From Candidatus Woesebacteria bacterium (GTDB lineage: Bacteria; Patescibacteriota; Microgenomatia; UBA1406; GWC2-37-13), in the NCBI GenBank assembly GCA_017993865.1, contig JAGOLU010000003.1:1-23033 (forward strand): a DNA stretch of 23,033 bases. The letters are read 5' to 3'. Shown in pieces: positions 21,001 to 23,009 of the stretch. Position 1 is the stretch's first letter, and the number at the start of each line of letters is the position of its first letter. Both the position numbers and the translations under genes were made by a program. Below the pieces are notes generated by a model. It was not told where the DNA came from. It saw nothing but the letters and a program-made list of their open reading frames with translations, and searched no databases.

Positions 21001-23009
21001 TCTATCGTTTGCTCGCAACGAAATATAGTGTTTTGTTGCGCACAGTTGATGGAGCACAGGAAGTTGTGACAAATTCTCTTATTCGTGAAGTCATAAAAGA
21101 ATATCCAGAAGTGAAGGATAAGGTTGCTGATTTCCGTGGAAATGGGATTACTTTATATGGGGTTAACCAACTCATTGAAATAAAAAATGTAATCATTAAA
21201 GATCATATTCTCGGCTCTCTGACGCTCAAAGAAAAGCGAACGCTCCTAGATCTTATAAACCTCAAGTCTCTTGAAGAGGCAAAGAAACGAGCAGAAGGGA
21301 CTTCAGATGGTTATATCGTGCGGGCATTTGCCACAAAAGGCATTCTTGGTGAAATGGCGGGAGATTTGGGTGACGCTTGTTACACGCGTGAATGTAACAT
21401 AATGCAGCAAAAACGCATTACAGGTGTGATATTTACCGTAAATAACGGGACAACTGAAGAGTTGGCCGGATCAATGCTACTTTTGGAAAATACCGTTAAT
21501 GGAAAACCAGTGCTTGTTATGCGCGCGATTAATCCATCTCCTTATATTGACTCGGAGTTAAATACTGATGATTTTTTGCGGGGGGTGATTTCATATGTGC
21601 AGCGGATCGCTGCAGCGAGAGGTATAGACACAGTATTGGTGACAACTGTTAGGGGAGCATTGTCAAATCGTGACAGTATATATGCTGCTATTCCCTCGTA
21701 TTTTACAGATAATGAGTTAACAACCTTGGATACACCTGAAGTATTTAATGGCTATGACATAACAGGGGGAGTGAGGCGGGTGCGTGTAGATGATGTCGTC
21801 ATCGTTCCTCAAGTCTCTGTGATTGAAGAAAACGTTGTGCAAAAGCGTACTCCTCTACAACAGTTTATCGAGTGGATACAATCCTTCCGTCAGAAAAGAG
21901 TGAATACGAAAGAGAGTAATGTAGTCGTTGGTGTTAATGCGCTACGAAACACAGGATGTTTTTCCTTTAATCCACTGATTAAAAAGGTCTATGCAGCGGG
22001 TGTGGGTGGAGTTACATGTCCGCCGGTGTTTATGTCACGGAATGCGCTTGCCAGAGAACTCCGAGATAACACGAGTTTTCGAGAAAGAGTACAAAAGGAA
22101 ATAACGCGTCGCACAGGTATACGCTTTGTATTTTCAAAGAAAGGCGCAGGTCCAGACGGGTGCAAATTTCCGAAATGTATTCGAGCGGATAGGGTGTTGC
22201 TGTATATGGCGATCTATCAGTTGGCTTCGGGTGACTGGAATACTCGATGGATAGCTGAGCTAGGAAAAGAGTTCATGAATGAATACGTTTCTGAGGCATG
22301 TAAACCGGTAATATACGCTGCGTTTCATGATATAGATCGAGGCGAGGTGGATGTGCAGATGGCAAAGGAAGCGTTGACTGCGCTTGTGAAAGGGGATGAT
22401 GCGTGTCGAGAATTGCAGGGAAAATGGGACTATAACATGCATTATTCATTTGTGATCACCGATGTAGATTGGGAAATTCGCAAAGATGCCGATGGGCGAT
22501 TGTTGTACTACACGTCAGATCCTCAGCTTATAGAATTCCTTCATTTGGATAAGGATGGGGAAATACTCCCTGCGATGATTATGGAACCATTAGATCGTGG
22601 TGTGATAGTAGATTTTTCTGACTGGGAAGCAGTGCAGGCAGCATATGCACGCCTAGGAAAAAGTCTGACTGATCCGGTATATATACAATATTTAGCCACA
22701 AATATACCAGATGTACAACTGAATAAATTGAACGGGATAGCGCAACCCGAATTTTTAAGTCAAATCAATAATCAAACGGTAACTCCTTGGTTGGTTGAAG
22801 AAAATGGTGTGGTGCGTTTTATGACGACGCCAAATCAAGGGATTAGTGAATACGATAATGCTATGCGTATCTTATGGCCATATGATTACACCACATCGTT
22901 TATTGATTATTCGTATAAAGGAATACGTATCTTACAGAATCTATGGCCAAAAACTTTATGCGGTCAAATAAGTACGGTGGTACAAGAAATCTCATGTATA
23001 TGGGGGTGA
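21..23009 (+). CDS. Giant multidomain membrane-anchored protein, probably 5'-partial
   Basis: One uninterrupted frame of about 7,662 codons ends at TGA 23007-23009, followed at once by in-frame TAG 23010-23012. I do not recognise it as a named family. It is a mosaic in this order: unassigned N-terminal 1,660 residues; one membrane helix; S/T/P linker; aromatic-rich module; Cys motif; beta-rich sequence; N/S/G linker; FHA-like, alpha/beta-hydrolase-like and PLP-enzyme-like domains; broken P-loop; HExxH domain; membrane block; Cys motif; GNAT domain; alpha-helical region; Cys motif; Cys-containing end. The TTG at 21 is only the first start-like codon. Codons 3-20 are also open, there is no convincing RBS, and the first in-frame ATG is at 474 (residue 152), so the gene may begin upstream. 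No signal peptide is visible at residue 1. A likely next gene is spaced 9 bases after the stop, suggesting an operon. Role unknown: a cell-surface or envelope-spanning machine is an inference from helices, linkers and paired Cys. Confidence 0.9.
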   Translation: MRSVNLLSPDYAITRFLRERLLAVDVVVNYIFNSITYKPSDDQNLLIRAVHLSELRKHPRYLRRVTQILKDVQALDQQELVTLALRDEAKLGNVVIALSRKGKDKVLGHDEIYRVVTTYDIPFFYIDSGHYPIGDDLKLFAAIVSGNYPYVMNHLSAELASRVQQPTVRVRIFVAGLLSRPIGWMKTHFVLRFGGPNSPDYIQNLVIQTPSQIVQDIFIEVMRENGIMRSTSGHAGQLIQRIQKIKQTLGSQDFIDQDTQTDLSSTIQSALEKIFIISAWDQKYLVQISSLLQAKVGGLKLSFKEKSLVTGANRSYFADVTYGVGAKGIHIDNTGSLIDQQTGEVVLDQETVDAMQAVNTLLRSHNIEPYLTRSEGGLQGVVNERIVFLVNLERLLDVTNTLARIRALVSTADEANTKLGTSPSSRALRAHTNKIKSIRQQIDALIMETYPDFTSEELRQWKIDHGDIEQHLLGVASGMLRQPDLIATNPVGNVVAGGPYESAQAYINRLRDAKQAASVQSVRRLFQHPLQWFADFRRAYAEQAIVINRAFDTIHAFSEVDGRSSNNFKLLGFIPVPWYWEVNGNQIANPIRGFIEPARIGTAKLVLTLGAMINKTDTTKFWLTWTDRPRERIRIGSNGDVWVVPDYTRGYAIEPTLLREGASYVMSTSLATVQKGTDLLINTIASEVTALNTLIANGQYHDKSTYTFMVQDANEQYRIYQIPRLHVFKDGERVPLTPEELVVALQVQLSQKDSGVVVPDDVIARLEDIGDNGTHRVGEAVALPRGTDKFIVDAINQLDDIYSVRDIAGGDRILPDNDSSIRTFGTIARSHMRINEGSINRKVSDMAQEALSVMEKYDARLEEIPDTYSFMAVDKPSAESAHHYLLYTIPRVKKVDNNGVLESKPLSKEELLDEITKALNDPKAAEELNNRDYLVAYSQVFKGDIYPFKNRGPVINIVGKQQYFVNLDYKSAHTWIDAGDVNEFLTSVVSSRLLKTRVNLGDVDSPQSTLMPPIGQIAKPKADDHALQISIPIAAFEQAFSQAKKDEAGKRANLPTADVALISSLSQVLNMPVGMFLDAVLNDGKLDPRNLAPRPIFANKVMSPNALDLLRNEQADARAGHGMMVGFAVGVDDPPIIHWIIKHVFGWLLPEQDFFRPKLMYSRIVTSGAFSTAIVGEEREAGIVLGAIKHPSEFVVTLRLGKNADKKVVKAFNNLKNDTYTPADPVVMENAMVELLERNSDPTYFVKQLLASFDAPANQIITPLRNSWINVLIRAQRNTTGTMLATDLTARVPRKEIEDLIEKALLRRMRMPIRRAQEIVQSQEVSVLLDQYIEGIVMEVGYRRALVKEYAANAPTIISDTGDVPSPLLVAKGAPIEMADRQYAQEGISISESASTQYRANERRRQYQFTEGSQTIQFLQSEAESERISVVQGGRNVQYWDPEEGDFGAWMTPTIRDANGYPVLDRDAFIRFSPNGVIYQFQLVQKYDDMRDTQTFDPYLIRYVPSGFNINAQAIQAEDVSETLPPVEQAPVATEKEVLSDEKRAVIALYSNQWKMLDRAISELRRRKGGDTTVEDFLALPINGSTVFLQARSEIVLRLLGISGLNRQEEMNEVTKNALYIIFGERIWPAVNEAEPPRTVQPAVVPQEPLMTQIRRINGQVAGYVLAALAAISLIVVVGLQQMHIIGPAPALPTSTPYVFSTTSTSIPTESHIFTIEPSVTALPETEVPVTSTNIPTQTSVPATPPEAVELKAIPEDIQSQIEAYTILSVDPNVAANLDKVLDDKGIVLDTTSKDLEKNPAGIIRTTILNEKYVPESKQMSFWRFLAAVGADHIFPYIPSEVPKASYQNPADYTNRGFTLFEWMYPFGFNGRGDIFDGWRKFANEPKARVMTPYTRMYIGDDVSFKDLEIGTLYGTSSQDEHDTKYEWIFGVVDGPQYDGRGEEFFHFVWMDNEGEIHDEWLDETGLYLQVGIPFDRWVMIKRAPEVKTQGGVVAPAAFAAIIRAFGAVQGMLNASGLRVGTLSDQVKRQVADLVNRKTDDCGIGGAGAGLIKLAFAQSQTYCISLGAGEYVEQRRPVGDQPSIRKLPDSGFYRIYPTKEKASAAASIGDKNTDTRYQFDKDHRISRVPSDYVILLYDTAGKPTATIQAASVMRQLEQTTAAAFEAKEVTIAQAALPEERNQDLVIPPPSHGMPFGWSRTTSGMNVSYILPNGAVITIDGVNNQEGYTREQLLQAYDDRAFAIAKLVEGFDPSDSVKYPSAKNRITALNAFIVQYQNTLKDQKNAPNSSVSISIPYRDSTKELRMLDYHIGEHYSLYVTQKDDSVTGGKLLEFHVPVEFTLDQAKGIFATLSRDEQGRDAKQQFANFLLDSEYGFKAEQDAYIYFAWSKLSETERALYQRNGGSNRELSAQTITDPSAVPNVVDRAVYPKSRFLNGTKGFWSVINTQERKNIIASILQTAKNPTDARTNIVAQLYVWGATSAEIGDDVQFQIIFGNDDPAFVQKAQQLSTKVTAAPVDSDTDAVIKSVDTTIGPALVAIDERKSGLELRLITNGLKLLKNGILVDSKSVSISIGDQVGVEGSDVVYEIDLDIKTGNIHLRDTRALPEFFPRNVQIEEEQADTSDESKLIPIALVAGRNDETGSLIAPAKNKNLLDLVKVFIRRASPDAKKLFITIGNRTTTSFDSDQLVNTFVNLPNLETDVWYPIGYRSGNEDFELGRIKLLRGGENPEVEVRIPPTEEGVDAILNPPFVTRFFNMITSGPFSVRNGFINEPILIRGLGNMFGNTAFERWMAEIRANVSRISTIVNNWIMQVVRGVVERMSVQPEQDSPDALPTGEALNDGEQAMSSGASNEPPEDGNPSGSQSNSNEPENNGSSTQNTNASNQTPDTELLVIQGELSLLGVGIPVLIDTPADELVEKLPITQDQVIAISPDVFAKTRTGSRPFIIGGIGSLADLVLPVGDLGGVRLSVALENGKWVLNGIKGITIDGARVESQVVLGAGDVHTLILNGKYQIQLQIPPENNVLFISRVDENPNQTLVSVGTAQANTEQVVVSQDSILSVGSSVEIYSMTQGTHEGGKILGSFAGEDGEYWRILTDKNAIVVLLKNQVKPIGFIPEAPQLSEALREVYTPLPDSLNELGAIVNAARDRILADVTARVTGSTYSELEVKDALVWRMLDEVRGSQSLSMRDAIIHAPSVANDLLRVMRDISPKDMESVIARAKTIPVTRVWQEKGITYAEGFIGSSSMQGVTSVKGTPILYGIQLSAEQQRVFSSSVDQAAYIQRLISTMPEVMLMVPGAGMTRGSETPAFDSLLSTGVKGARVVIAVSLGGLEGTNREGVSSGHIENAIQLRETIRALHTLYGFNEKRLAIIGHDIGGLYVSRLAAEMSGTTDKQQQYWKKMKYVGIEPSSGSPAQVHMLSGFRGWVVRRVIANSALPQFVRVWFLRTNFVRFLGFEQSVLADLSLFTRQIQLLLANTPDGFAVLGKADAYSAGNVAWFVPNSDAVMSRNDLLASAKSANIPLFQVEAGDVSNTESWMQIGETLGRMWAGAKAVDAQVGYSPLRARILTLGLDTKMRTEALDMLDNTTEVKDMRLAQRRSGGKVMPKKPTNSAHSLEASSWKIYSKYLQGDLWEKYATELMSILGNSRLTREAMRTQVVALMKRFDQEASDLFSHARREYVPALIAQITAENIQRPPEELSAVVRAVYDSYMVYGGSGSDAINLIKSIFKGGSNFGTSRENGSDVYSGIDESKGDKLLDLRHPNATAIAKTVILEGYKQMIHVFGIRKISFTLASKTVIQYDDILPELAVYVQQWNIDHPDDPVILAVDAVQTFGRAPLWETFKWMTVPGISAVVHSGSKAAEGPAHAGFLNVTAYGRQFLKPQYQGDALRRADLDIFARLHISDLLRIVGNMRAIRAMWALGENYQLHSPLAKAAADGYYEFFKRFGFNPLQEIGLETEKTLVSMLSWEPDRSIDFKKTIKNWEKSGFIVGGPLEETKEFGVIGRGAVSIGLMESLKNAGITDPEEAKQYVLRELTKIEAELRKGIVYTTTSVLNPSSFQTQSAEQNAQNQSRWQRVWNAVKKWWGDQQVLRIIDPNLARLLNLNARDEAAQVAAQLAPIKLFLESNSQIRSSDLARQLDELILQGLSALEVSPDEQYRFIGEVDALLVPYRKDFLNEFYLKEMKVDIKTERKRIGYAVMTSRFAALGFDFHVDSSLFLYLRTPSQSGRDLVNVVMENDEMTQRPELYVSSYRGSDRSLIPFAEYLKSMKVGDILQESSGISNGSLFAYQKQDNGSFARVRLVAENGYETYRAEPIRAMSLSVGQFWQAVDTALQTKDLDLLIASLKTDPEIARLLRLQHNGVELEGAMRRALQAYVNNPNQNIILTQQDMMLLLVIAAFPPSEHERVTDLVVSLVSNGEVKNGVDQVALLIASGLVPDYFVSNAIADEDLAKKVVEAAGGIRQSELDVRDVFLDLYQKYYGLPVDAKKLLSLNRAIHANRQQTTNVGQISSAYPTYFQRIAMIKGNIVHDEFVPNFRINPETGYPVLSDGSALSDHARIALVQRASREEVEKARKVLEKIRPDGSFLLGHSPTPGDASFSDSLGQDNAVSLLLNFGAYGIWPQYETPAFRRYESAPWIGTFNLVDPHNVSAGRYFENGTAAIIDPHVEHPYVAIDDQETSVYIPPQYLLYIVPTREHAIALRREMERLNRLTYIDTLSLEKRIFTLQDVIDGKFEEYINSNPNEDDDQRPPTPLASPSVDQVSTIKQTSDLSIDQSKISITPQLEETGKHFLSAVTTMLQSRPQTLILTGDSGVRQKAVIIIIGKILGISEANMPKFVLMPTRGPKGIIGPNTIAYKVIPEIWIDTTRDQVALKLETDPTNQDLLNLQRLLAPSEPVVDGALRTALMQYYYPEILTELGRSASIAVLSEVYITGGSLREYNNFYEQLGVLDKVQHYVVYATTKPLENNVKVYSLAPKTFNITPESYTRPDGSRGFGVPDKTYDEAFDYGALYKGDQRETEYVIEEFFRSILEGRSPSSIISSAQPAGGSLYAFDQSFVWFMGIMDKLESWIKTRYEAIRMEFSLRNEVVNAKKILTTRMNRKESSFLSIDSSLRNQILNSINTHIDLSLANRLAILRHTVRVLLALDMGAKDPWDKFTEALLPGDYLPMYEQSAIRVSYAFILNNPTDRRSDVTMANHWASSFPLEISVKTPQDIQKLVEAVVAKESIKAKKPEAFIRVLEKLLTELMPTYRYNPNNPSDPINDLVIAKSLPEGVLGNAIGGGTISQQELESDPVWAAAIVFHEKLHQVLMGTRTVDTTIDESQEIVVTSLQYLYLEKAGIATTKLSEVFYWEGSKGLVHMLQVLKDAGRFDWDSEAGHEALYRMSADGDFSEIVNAYSELTSANAKDIIGYFHITTDEVIENWSKNVSQSTSMQQEYARMNAKFGFDVVVTHDVGQTEVTSETDQVVIGESDVSRVVTQEVVNQAEAYVYANNPLAEGEQLMLGIVDYIENQDSEYRALFENGPNIANAMSETRPLLRMQVYETLQQPVLDRIMSYYKKLPIVAAFYGGLMAVGELYFQLMSKAEFYAMIDAFQSIFGNAVDPTFLAWHLPEFATAGLGLSLLYWLSRGMLVIVENFGGITQTKKRVAKLLRGLQLPITTSIAFAVMFIFKTVESMRDGDPSWIDSGDLRAVIGGFVTVYIADMVIKGGMVSEFIGLLKNVFGGLWNKIVSIARNSMMKQSVAVANSITPQVLSTDFNSVFARANKILGDALRFALPMFGIGMGIYFVGTWIQNLSYVDGAYPQFVNQLSHYIGTIATNNYNFWRWQLNDFGFALATTATSFGVARMLTARMLATHPERSKWVNIASTVLVVGLLILGKSIGDPLHPGKFFDLPDWGVYAAGPAFFWGSHWVSQTIKSWRRGVVTILIAGALLGSSVIAGTPTQKAVSAVAQVPIVAQVIDGVEALQNTGCFSVNLLVQRVYASSGTSGQTCLPFFRAPWRVIFEQTRANREQASTIRQIAVGDAEQSIRALLAGDEDYADWLVRIPAFTKKYGEAIRVFQIVEEDQVVGFIMLNDSQEKLQDWQKIFVENNFQNSAADTAKATQFAYMYVKPEMRGKGIGSKSLSELLGTLEEQGIEQVYGHTRYEAPLRLYTSLGAVSIGQSQKNNVIHSYFSFDLRKEETAVPTDHAETLVVEPDEGGGDEAEARLTVAAPAQKDSLFTHLQNSDFWWQTVRRFQLYGPSLVDWRRWFLGFYNESYFFGLIRKVSTDGKTGDAATRLYHALRLSVKNHGNIEDILSLAYTSERMDALTEYATAYRIKYPNYSEYTTLYEQLMTLATMQPDVIRKITLWLPQYPAQHKSYQDENLTSIINLISKAENPDMLVALIPTWFSALPKENSAKILDSLVSYAFDLEDPRMLTTDVVRVGIMELIEAGYDLPRVGTILSDVMSGEVDFLGTIKTISAFTKGLVQQGEFNQEQLISLVRGRLYAGSEVSADTVISQHTQFRDAGLTDDDASRVLTMIYRNQQVLRYPLMLRLVRELQLAGLPADSVANTLIAAFNNNALYELENLDANLAQLKQKEGSYNRIRLTFQTLTLRLFMAHSPREIAVIDHVMANRTLNTETRVLLTTHIGTLLAMSDQHNGTQFSGQEDPAFVEVLQFIDKVEGFLTEQNELLSQSKRQLVSRVTTAKNGIDILLSSLDYLTRVTRDDQLRSIRGIYGMLQRGGISWSDSRNDLDLIFSKRFIDVFGFVTSRPLITVYLALARNEPLTANIFTQNNVAAFGISQTGEAGVEQLRQGVSAIQKRLLIERNIRPEDLESDFAVSLVGIATGFTTVQWSHGKMGIDLRQFVQDFSTQKAANLIPELPVAYQDDVQFPVRAMRATFTQDEGAVFNRYVNRYTLTISGEANQPTIDERSRIAQEVSAIFQAKASEYETLIAEGTHTLVKNQEQLTAEDVIRKSADLESHLQRQMALLNEASLSLVNAKTIIDVYRLLATKYSVLLRTVDGAQEVVTNSLIREVIKEYPEVKDKVADFRGNGITLYGVNQLIEIKNVIIKDHILGSLTLKEKRTLLDLINLKSLEEAKKRAEGTSDGYIVRAFATKGILGEMAGDLGDACYTRECNIMQQKRITGVIFTVNNGTTEELAGSMLLLENTVNGKPVLVMRAINPSPYIDSELNTDDFLRGVISYVQRIAAARGIDTVLVTTVRGALSNRDSIYAAIPSYFTDNELTTLDTPEVFNGYDITGGVRRVRVDDVVIVPQVSVIEENVVQKRTPLQQFIEWIQSFRQKRVNTKESNVVVGVNALRNTGCFSFNPLIKKVYAAGVGGVTCPPVFMSRNALARELRDNTSFRERVQKEITRRTGIRFVFSKKGAGPDGCKFPKCIRADRVLLYMAIYQLASGDWNTRWIAELGKEFMNEYVSEACKPVIYAAFHDIDRGEVDVQMAKEALTALVKGDDACRELQGKWDYNMHYSFVITDVDWEIRKDADGRLLYYTSDPQLIEFLHLDKDGEILPAMIMEPLDRGVIVDFSDWEAVQAAYARLGKSLTDPVYIQYLATNIPDVQLNKLNGIAQPEFLSQINNQTVTPWLVEENGVVRFMTTPNQGISEYDNAMRILWPYDYTTSFIDYSYKGIRILQNLWPKTLCGQISTVVQEISCIWG
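2136..2243 (+). repeat. Internal duplicated module, copy 1 (residues 706-741)
   Basis: The pattern is Y-T-F-M, then Asp, then Y-R-I-Y-Q-I-P-R (ending at residue 724), a short gap with K-D-G, then P-L-T-P-E-E-L (735-741). The second copy about 165 residues later has the same order: Y-S-F-M, Y-L-L-Y-T-I-P-R and P-L-S-K-E-E-L. The shared elements suggest a beta hairpin followed by a helix. The function is unknown. Confidence 0.5.
2622..2753 (+). repeat. Internal duplicated module, copy 2 (residues 868-911)
   Basis: This is the second copy of the module at residues 706-741: Y-S-F-M at 868, I-P-R at 889-891 and P-L-S-K-E-E-L at 905-911. The offset from copy 1 grows from 162 to 170 residues through insertions. 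That fits an old tandem duplication of a unit of about 165 residues rather than a recent DNA repeat; the DNA of the two copies is clearly diverged. Confidence 0.5.
5001..5060 (+). other. Transmembrane helix 1 (residues 1661-1680)
   Basis: Twenty uncharged residues rich in A, L, I and V follow a basic segment (QIRRINGQ) and precede an S/T/P-rich linker. The positive-inside rule would put the N-terminal 1,660 residues in the cytoplasm and the following sequence outside. The layout of basic residues, helix and S/T/P linker is typical of bacterial surface-anchored proteins. The orientation is inferred. Confidence 0.8.
5079..5264 (+). other. Ser/Thr/Pro-rich extracytoplasmic linker (residues 1687-1748)
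   Basis: In this stretch 34 of 62 residues are S, T or P, with motifs such as PTSTPY and STNIPTQTS. It directly follows the membrane helix. Such stalks are common just outside the membrane in bacterial surface proteins and are often extended and possibly glycosylated. This supports export of the region after the helix. Confidence 0.7.
5280..6000 (+). other. Aromatic-rich module after the stalk (about residues 1754-1993)
   Basis: This block is rich in W, F and Y, for example FTLFEWMYPFGF, EWIFGVVDG, FFHFVWMDNEGE and PFDRWVMIKRAPE. It also has many Asp and Glu residues and a D-G-R-G element used twice in variant form (NGRGD, DGRGE). The density of aromatics suggests a compact beta-rich fold, possibly ligand or glycan binding. 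That function is a guess from composition only. Confidence 0.35.
6144..6209 (+). repeat. Cys-bounded motif, copy 1 (C2042 to C2063)
   Basis: Cys2042 and Cys2063 are the only cysteines in the first 5,973 residues. Between them lies a Gly/Ala-rich segment ending in LIKLAFA at 2051-2057. The spacing C-x20-C and the aliphatic-basic-aromatic-Ala element match the copies at 5974-5995 and 7313-7333. The two Cys probably form a disulfide, and the A-F-A triplet resembles a signal peptidase I site; both are inferences. This copy is the most diverged and lacks the NTGCFS sequence. Confidence 0.55.
6210..8498 (+). other. Unassigned, partly beta-rich region (residues 2064-2826)
   Basis: This Cys-free sequence alternates predicted beta segments and helices. 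Visible pieces include a W-S-R-T-T-S-G stretch with paired beta strands near residues 2195-2220. A segment near 2540-2600 (LKLLKNGILVDSK, then SISIGDQVGVEG) resembles the C-terminal half of an FHA or other small beta-sandwich domain. An amphipathic helix bundle before the N/S/G linker has V-S-R-I-S-T-I-V-N-N-W. There are no catalytic motifs that I recognise. Confidence 0.35.
8499..8690 (+). other. Asn/Ser/Gly/Pro-rich disordered linker (residues 2827-2890)
   Basis: This is low-complexity sequence dominated by N, S, G, P, E, Q, D and T, with no aromatic residue. It is a flexible spacer between the unassigned region and the FHA-like domain. Its composition differs from the S/T/P stalk at 1687-1748. 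Confidence 0.8.
8847..9080 (+). other. FHA-like beta-sandwich domain (about residues 2943-3020)
   Basis: The order of elements matches a forkhead-associated fold. These are F-I-I-G-G at 2945, a D-L-V-L-P strand, V-R-L-S-V-A-L, N-G-K-W-V-L with Trp2977, T-I-D-G-A-R-V, L-G-A-G-D ending at 3001-3002, then H-T-L-I-L-N-G-K. Classical FHA domains bind phosphothreonine through Arg and Ser after the first strands. Here the usual G-R is G-G and the S-R-x-H element is not clear, so phosphopeptide binding may be lost. It may instead be a related beta-sandwich. Confidence 0.45.
9081..9884 (+). other. Unassigned segment between FHA-like and hydrolase-like domains (residues 3021-3288)
   Basis: A small beta-rich part (S-V-G-S-S-V-E-I-Y, then Y-W-R-I-L-T-D-K) resembles an SH3-like or second beta-sandwich unit. 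It is followed by a helical portion around residues 3120-3220. The last 60 residues (W-Q-E-K-G-I-T-Y-A-E-G) probably form beta strands leading into the hydrolase-like domain. I can assign no function. Confidence 0.3.
9885..10689 (+). other. Alpha/beta-hydrolase-like domain (about residues 3289-3556)
   Basis: The domain opens with a hydrophobic strand and a P-G-A-G turn (V-M-L-M-V-P-G-A-G, Gly at 3298 and 3300), as in the oxyanion-loop region of the family. A helix then precedes L-A-I-I-G-H-D-I-G-G-L at 3369-3379. That has the form of a nucleophile elbow (G-x-nucleophile-x-G) with Asp3375 in place of the usual Ser. Asp nucleophiles occur in haloalkane dehalogenases and epoxide hydrolases, so activity is possible. 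The helical part at about 3409-3470 could be a cap. I could not place the catalytic acid and His with confidence. The substrate is unknown, and the enzyme may be a structural relic. Confidence 0.6.
11055..12185 (+). other. Fold-type-I PLP-dependent enzyme-like domain, aminotransferase class V type (about residues 3679-4055)
   Basis: Three landmarks occur in the expected order and spacing. G-G-S-G-S-D-A-I-N at about 3715 matches the phosphate-binding Gly/Ser/Thr turn. D-A-V-Q-T-F-G-R with Asp3829 matches the pyridine-N aspartate and following Gln. S-G-S-K with Lys3860, followed by G-P-A-H-A-G-F, matches the Schiff-base lysine region. A C-terminal part with F-I-V-G-G-P and A-V-S-I-G-L could be the small domain. 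The key Asp and Lys are present, so cofactor binding is plausible. Family members include cysteine desulfurases and small-molecule aminotransferases; the substrate here cannot be told. It is fused inside a giant chain with no sign of a free N-terminus. Confidence 0.6.
12186..14246 (+). other. Unassigned region with two globular parts (residues 4056-4742)
   Basis: After a Q/N/S-rich linker (about 4056-4076) comes a basic W-rich helix (R-W-Q-R-V-W-N-A-V-K-K-W-W). A helical part and a mixed alpha/beta part follow, with Y-V-S-S-Y-R-G-S-D near 4250. The second part (about 4500-4740) has F-L-L-G-H-S-P, G-R-Y-F-E-N-G-T-A-A-I-I, and V-Y-I-P-P-Q-Y-L-L-Y-I-V-P before a basic helix. The last part loosely recalls toxin-like or ADP-ribosyltransferase folds, but not enough to name. 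No Cys. Confidence 0.3.
14247..14390 (+). other. Charged Ser/Pro/Gln-rich linker (residues 4743-4790)
   Basis: A low-complexity acidic stretch (N-E-D-D-D-Q) followed by P/S/T/Q-rich sequence separates the preceding globular region from the P-loop-like domain. It is probably disordered. Confidence 0.6.
14430..14963 (+). other. P-loop NTPase-like domain with degenerate Walker A (about residues 4804-4981)
   Basis: A hydrophobic strand L-I-L-T leads into G-D-S-G-V-R-Q-K-A at 4812-4820, where an active P-loop would read G-D-S-G-V-G-K-S. The invariant Gly-Lys-Ser/Thr is replaced by Arg-Gln-Lys, so nucleotide hydrolysis is unlikely. A following hydrophobic helix and later strands (S-I-A-V-L-S-E-V-Y, then H-Y-V-V-Y-A-T-T-K-P) fit a Rossmann-like core. 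An alternative is an unrelated alpha/beta domain that resembles the motif by chance. Confidence 0.35.
15759..16067 (+). other. HExxH zinc-metallopeptidase-like domain (about residues 5247-5349)
   Basis: The segment I-V-F-H-E-K-L-H-Q-V-L carries His5305, Glu5306 and His5309. It lies in a hydrophobic helix, the usual setting of the zinc-binding HExxH motif. Fifteen to eighteen residues later D-E-S-Q-E (Glu5324 and Glu5327) offers a candidate third ligand of gluzincin type. This spacing resembles small metallopeptidase domains. It lies between the P-loop-like region and the membrane block. Its substrate could be another protein or this chain itself, which is inference. Confidence 0.55.
16707..17850 (+). 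other. Multi-helix membrane block (about residues 5563-5943)
   Basis: About seven clear hydrophobic helices are visible, at approximately 5563-5584, 5617-5642, 5659-5676, 5694-5710, 5774-5796, 5865-5883 and 5926-5943. Weaker candidates lie at about 5834-5850 and 5899-5913. Loops contain basic clusters (QTKKRVAKLLRG, HPERSKW, KSWRRG) that would favour the cytoplasmic side. No transporter signature is recognisable. The block could anchor the protein or form a channel-like bundle. The number of helices, and so the side on which the C-terminal third lies, cannot be fixed by eye. Confidence 0.75.
17913..18005 (+). repeat. Cys-bounded motif, copy 2 (residues 5965-5995)
   Basis: The motif begins G-V-E-A-L-Q-N-T-G-C at Cys5974, runs through F-S-V-N and ends in V-Q-R-V-Y-A at 5986, with the partner Cys5995 nine residues on. 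Copy 3 near the C-terminus shares at least 15 identical positions across the G-V-x-A-L-x-N-T-G-C-F-S-x-N-x-L core and V-Y-A. It comes just after the last membrane helix and just before the GNAT domain. Confidence 0.75.
18060..18567 (+). other. GNAT acetyltransferase domain (about residues 6014-6183)
   Basis: The core GNAT elements are in order. A beta strand V-V-G-F-I-M-L is followed by the strand F-A-Y-M-Y-V-K-P. Motif A comes next as R-G-K-G-I-G at 6119-6124, which holds the acetyl-CoA pyrophosphate, with the helix S-L-S-E-L-L. Then come the I-E-Q-V-Y-G-H-T strand and the L-R-L-Y-T-S-L-G-A-V end typical of motif B. The length is normal for the family. Known members acetylate amines on small molecules or proteins in the cytoplasm. 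The acceptor is unknown. The motif A residues are intact, so acetyl-CoA binding is plausible. Confidence 0.85.
18568..18687 (+). other. Acidic Gly/Glu/Pro-rich linker (residues 6184-6223)
   Basis: Low-complexity sequence with D-E-G-G-G-D-E-A-E-A connects the GNAT domain to the alpha-helical region. It is probably flexible. Confidence 0.65.
18690..21296 (+). other. Long alpha-helical region (residues 6224-7092)
   Basis: Almost the whole stretch is amphipathic helix with short turns. It includes repeated-looking units of about 35-45 residues (for example E-N-P-D-M-L-V-A-L-I-P near 6385 and E-D-P-R-M-L-T-T-D-V near 6420). It is rich in L, I, E, D and T, with no membrane helix and no Cys. Helical-repeat scaffolds of HEAT or TPR style look like this, but I see no firm TPR consensus. 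The last part (about 6920-7000) is charged and coiled-coil prone. A protein-interaction scaffold is an inference. Confidence 0.4.
21306..21800 (+). other. Possible second GNAT-like domain with a C-x4-C pair (about residues 7096-7260)
   Basis: The sequence L-A-G-S-M-L-L-L-E, then K-P-V-L-V-M-R-A-I-N-P, a helix with V-Q-R-I-A-A-A-R-G-I-D and a strand T-V-L-V-T-T-V recalls the central strands and helix of a GNAT fold. The acetyl-CoA motif R/Q-x-x-G-x-G/A is missing. Just before it lie Cys7120 and Cys7125 in D-A-C-Y-T-R-E-C. It could be a decayed acyltransferase or an unrelated alpha/beta domain. Confidence 0.3.
21930..22019 (+). repeat. Cys-bounded motif, copy 3 (residues 7304-7333)
   Basis: G-V-N-A-L-R-N-T-G-C at Cys7313, then F-S-F-N, then I-K-K-V-Y-A ending at 7325, with the partner Cys7333. 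The spacing is C-x19-C. It is very like copy 2, though the two are 1,339 residues apart and their DNA is diverged. It sits after a basic linker (QKRTPLQQ to KESN) with no preceding membrane helix, and marks the border to the C-terminal domain. Confidence 0.75.
22020..23006 (+). other. C-terminal Cys-containing domain (residues 7334-7662)
   Basis: This part holds six of the protein's 14 cysteines. They are Cys7381 and Cys7386 (G-C-K-F-P-K-C), Cys7427, Cys7462, Cys7647 and Cys7659. The pairs could form disulfides that staple the fold. The first half is helical and charged; the middle has W-E-I-R, L-L-Y-Y-T-S and D-F-S-D-W-E-A-V; the end has W-P-Y-D-Y and a short hydrophobic helix. I do not recognise a family. 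Confidence 0.4.
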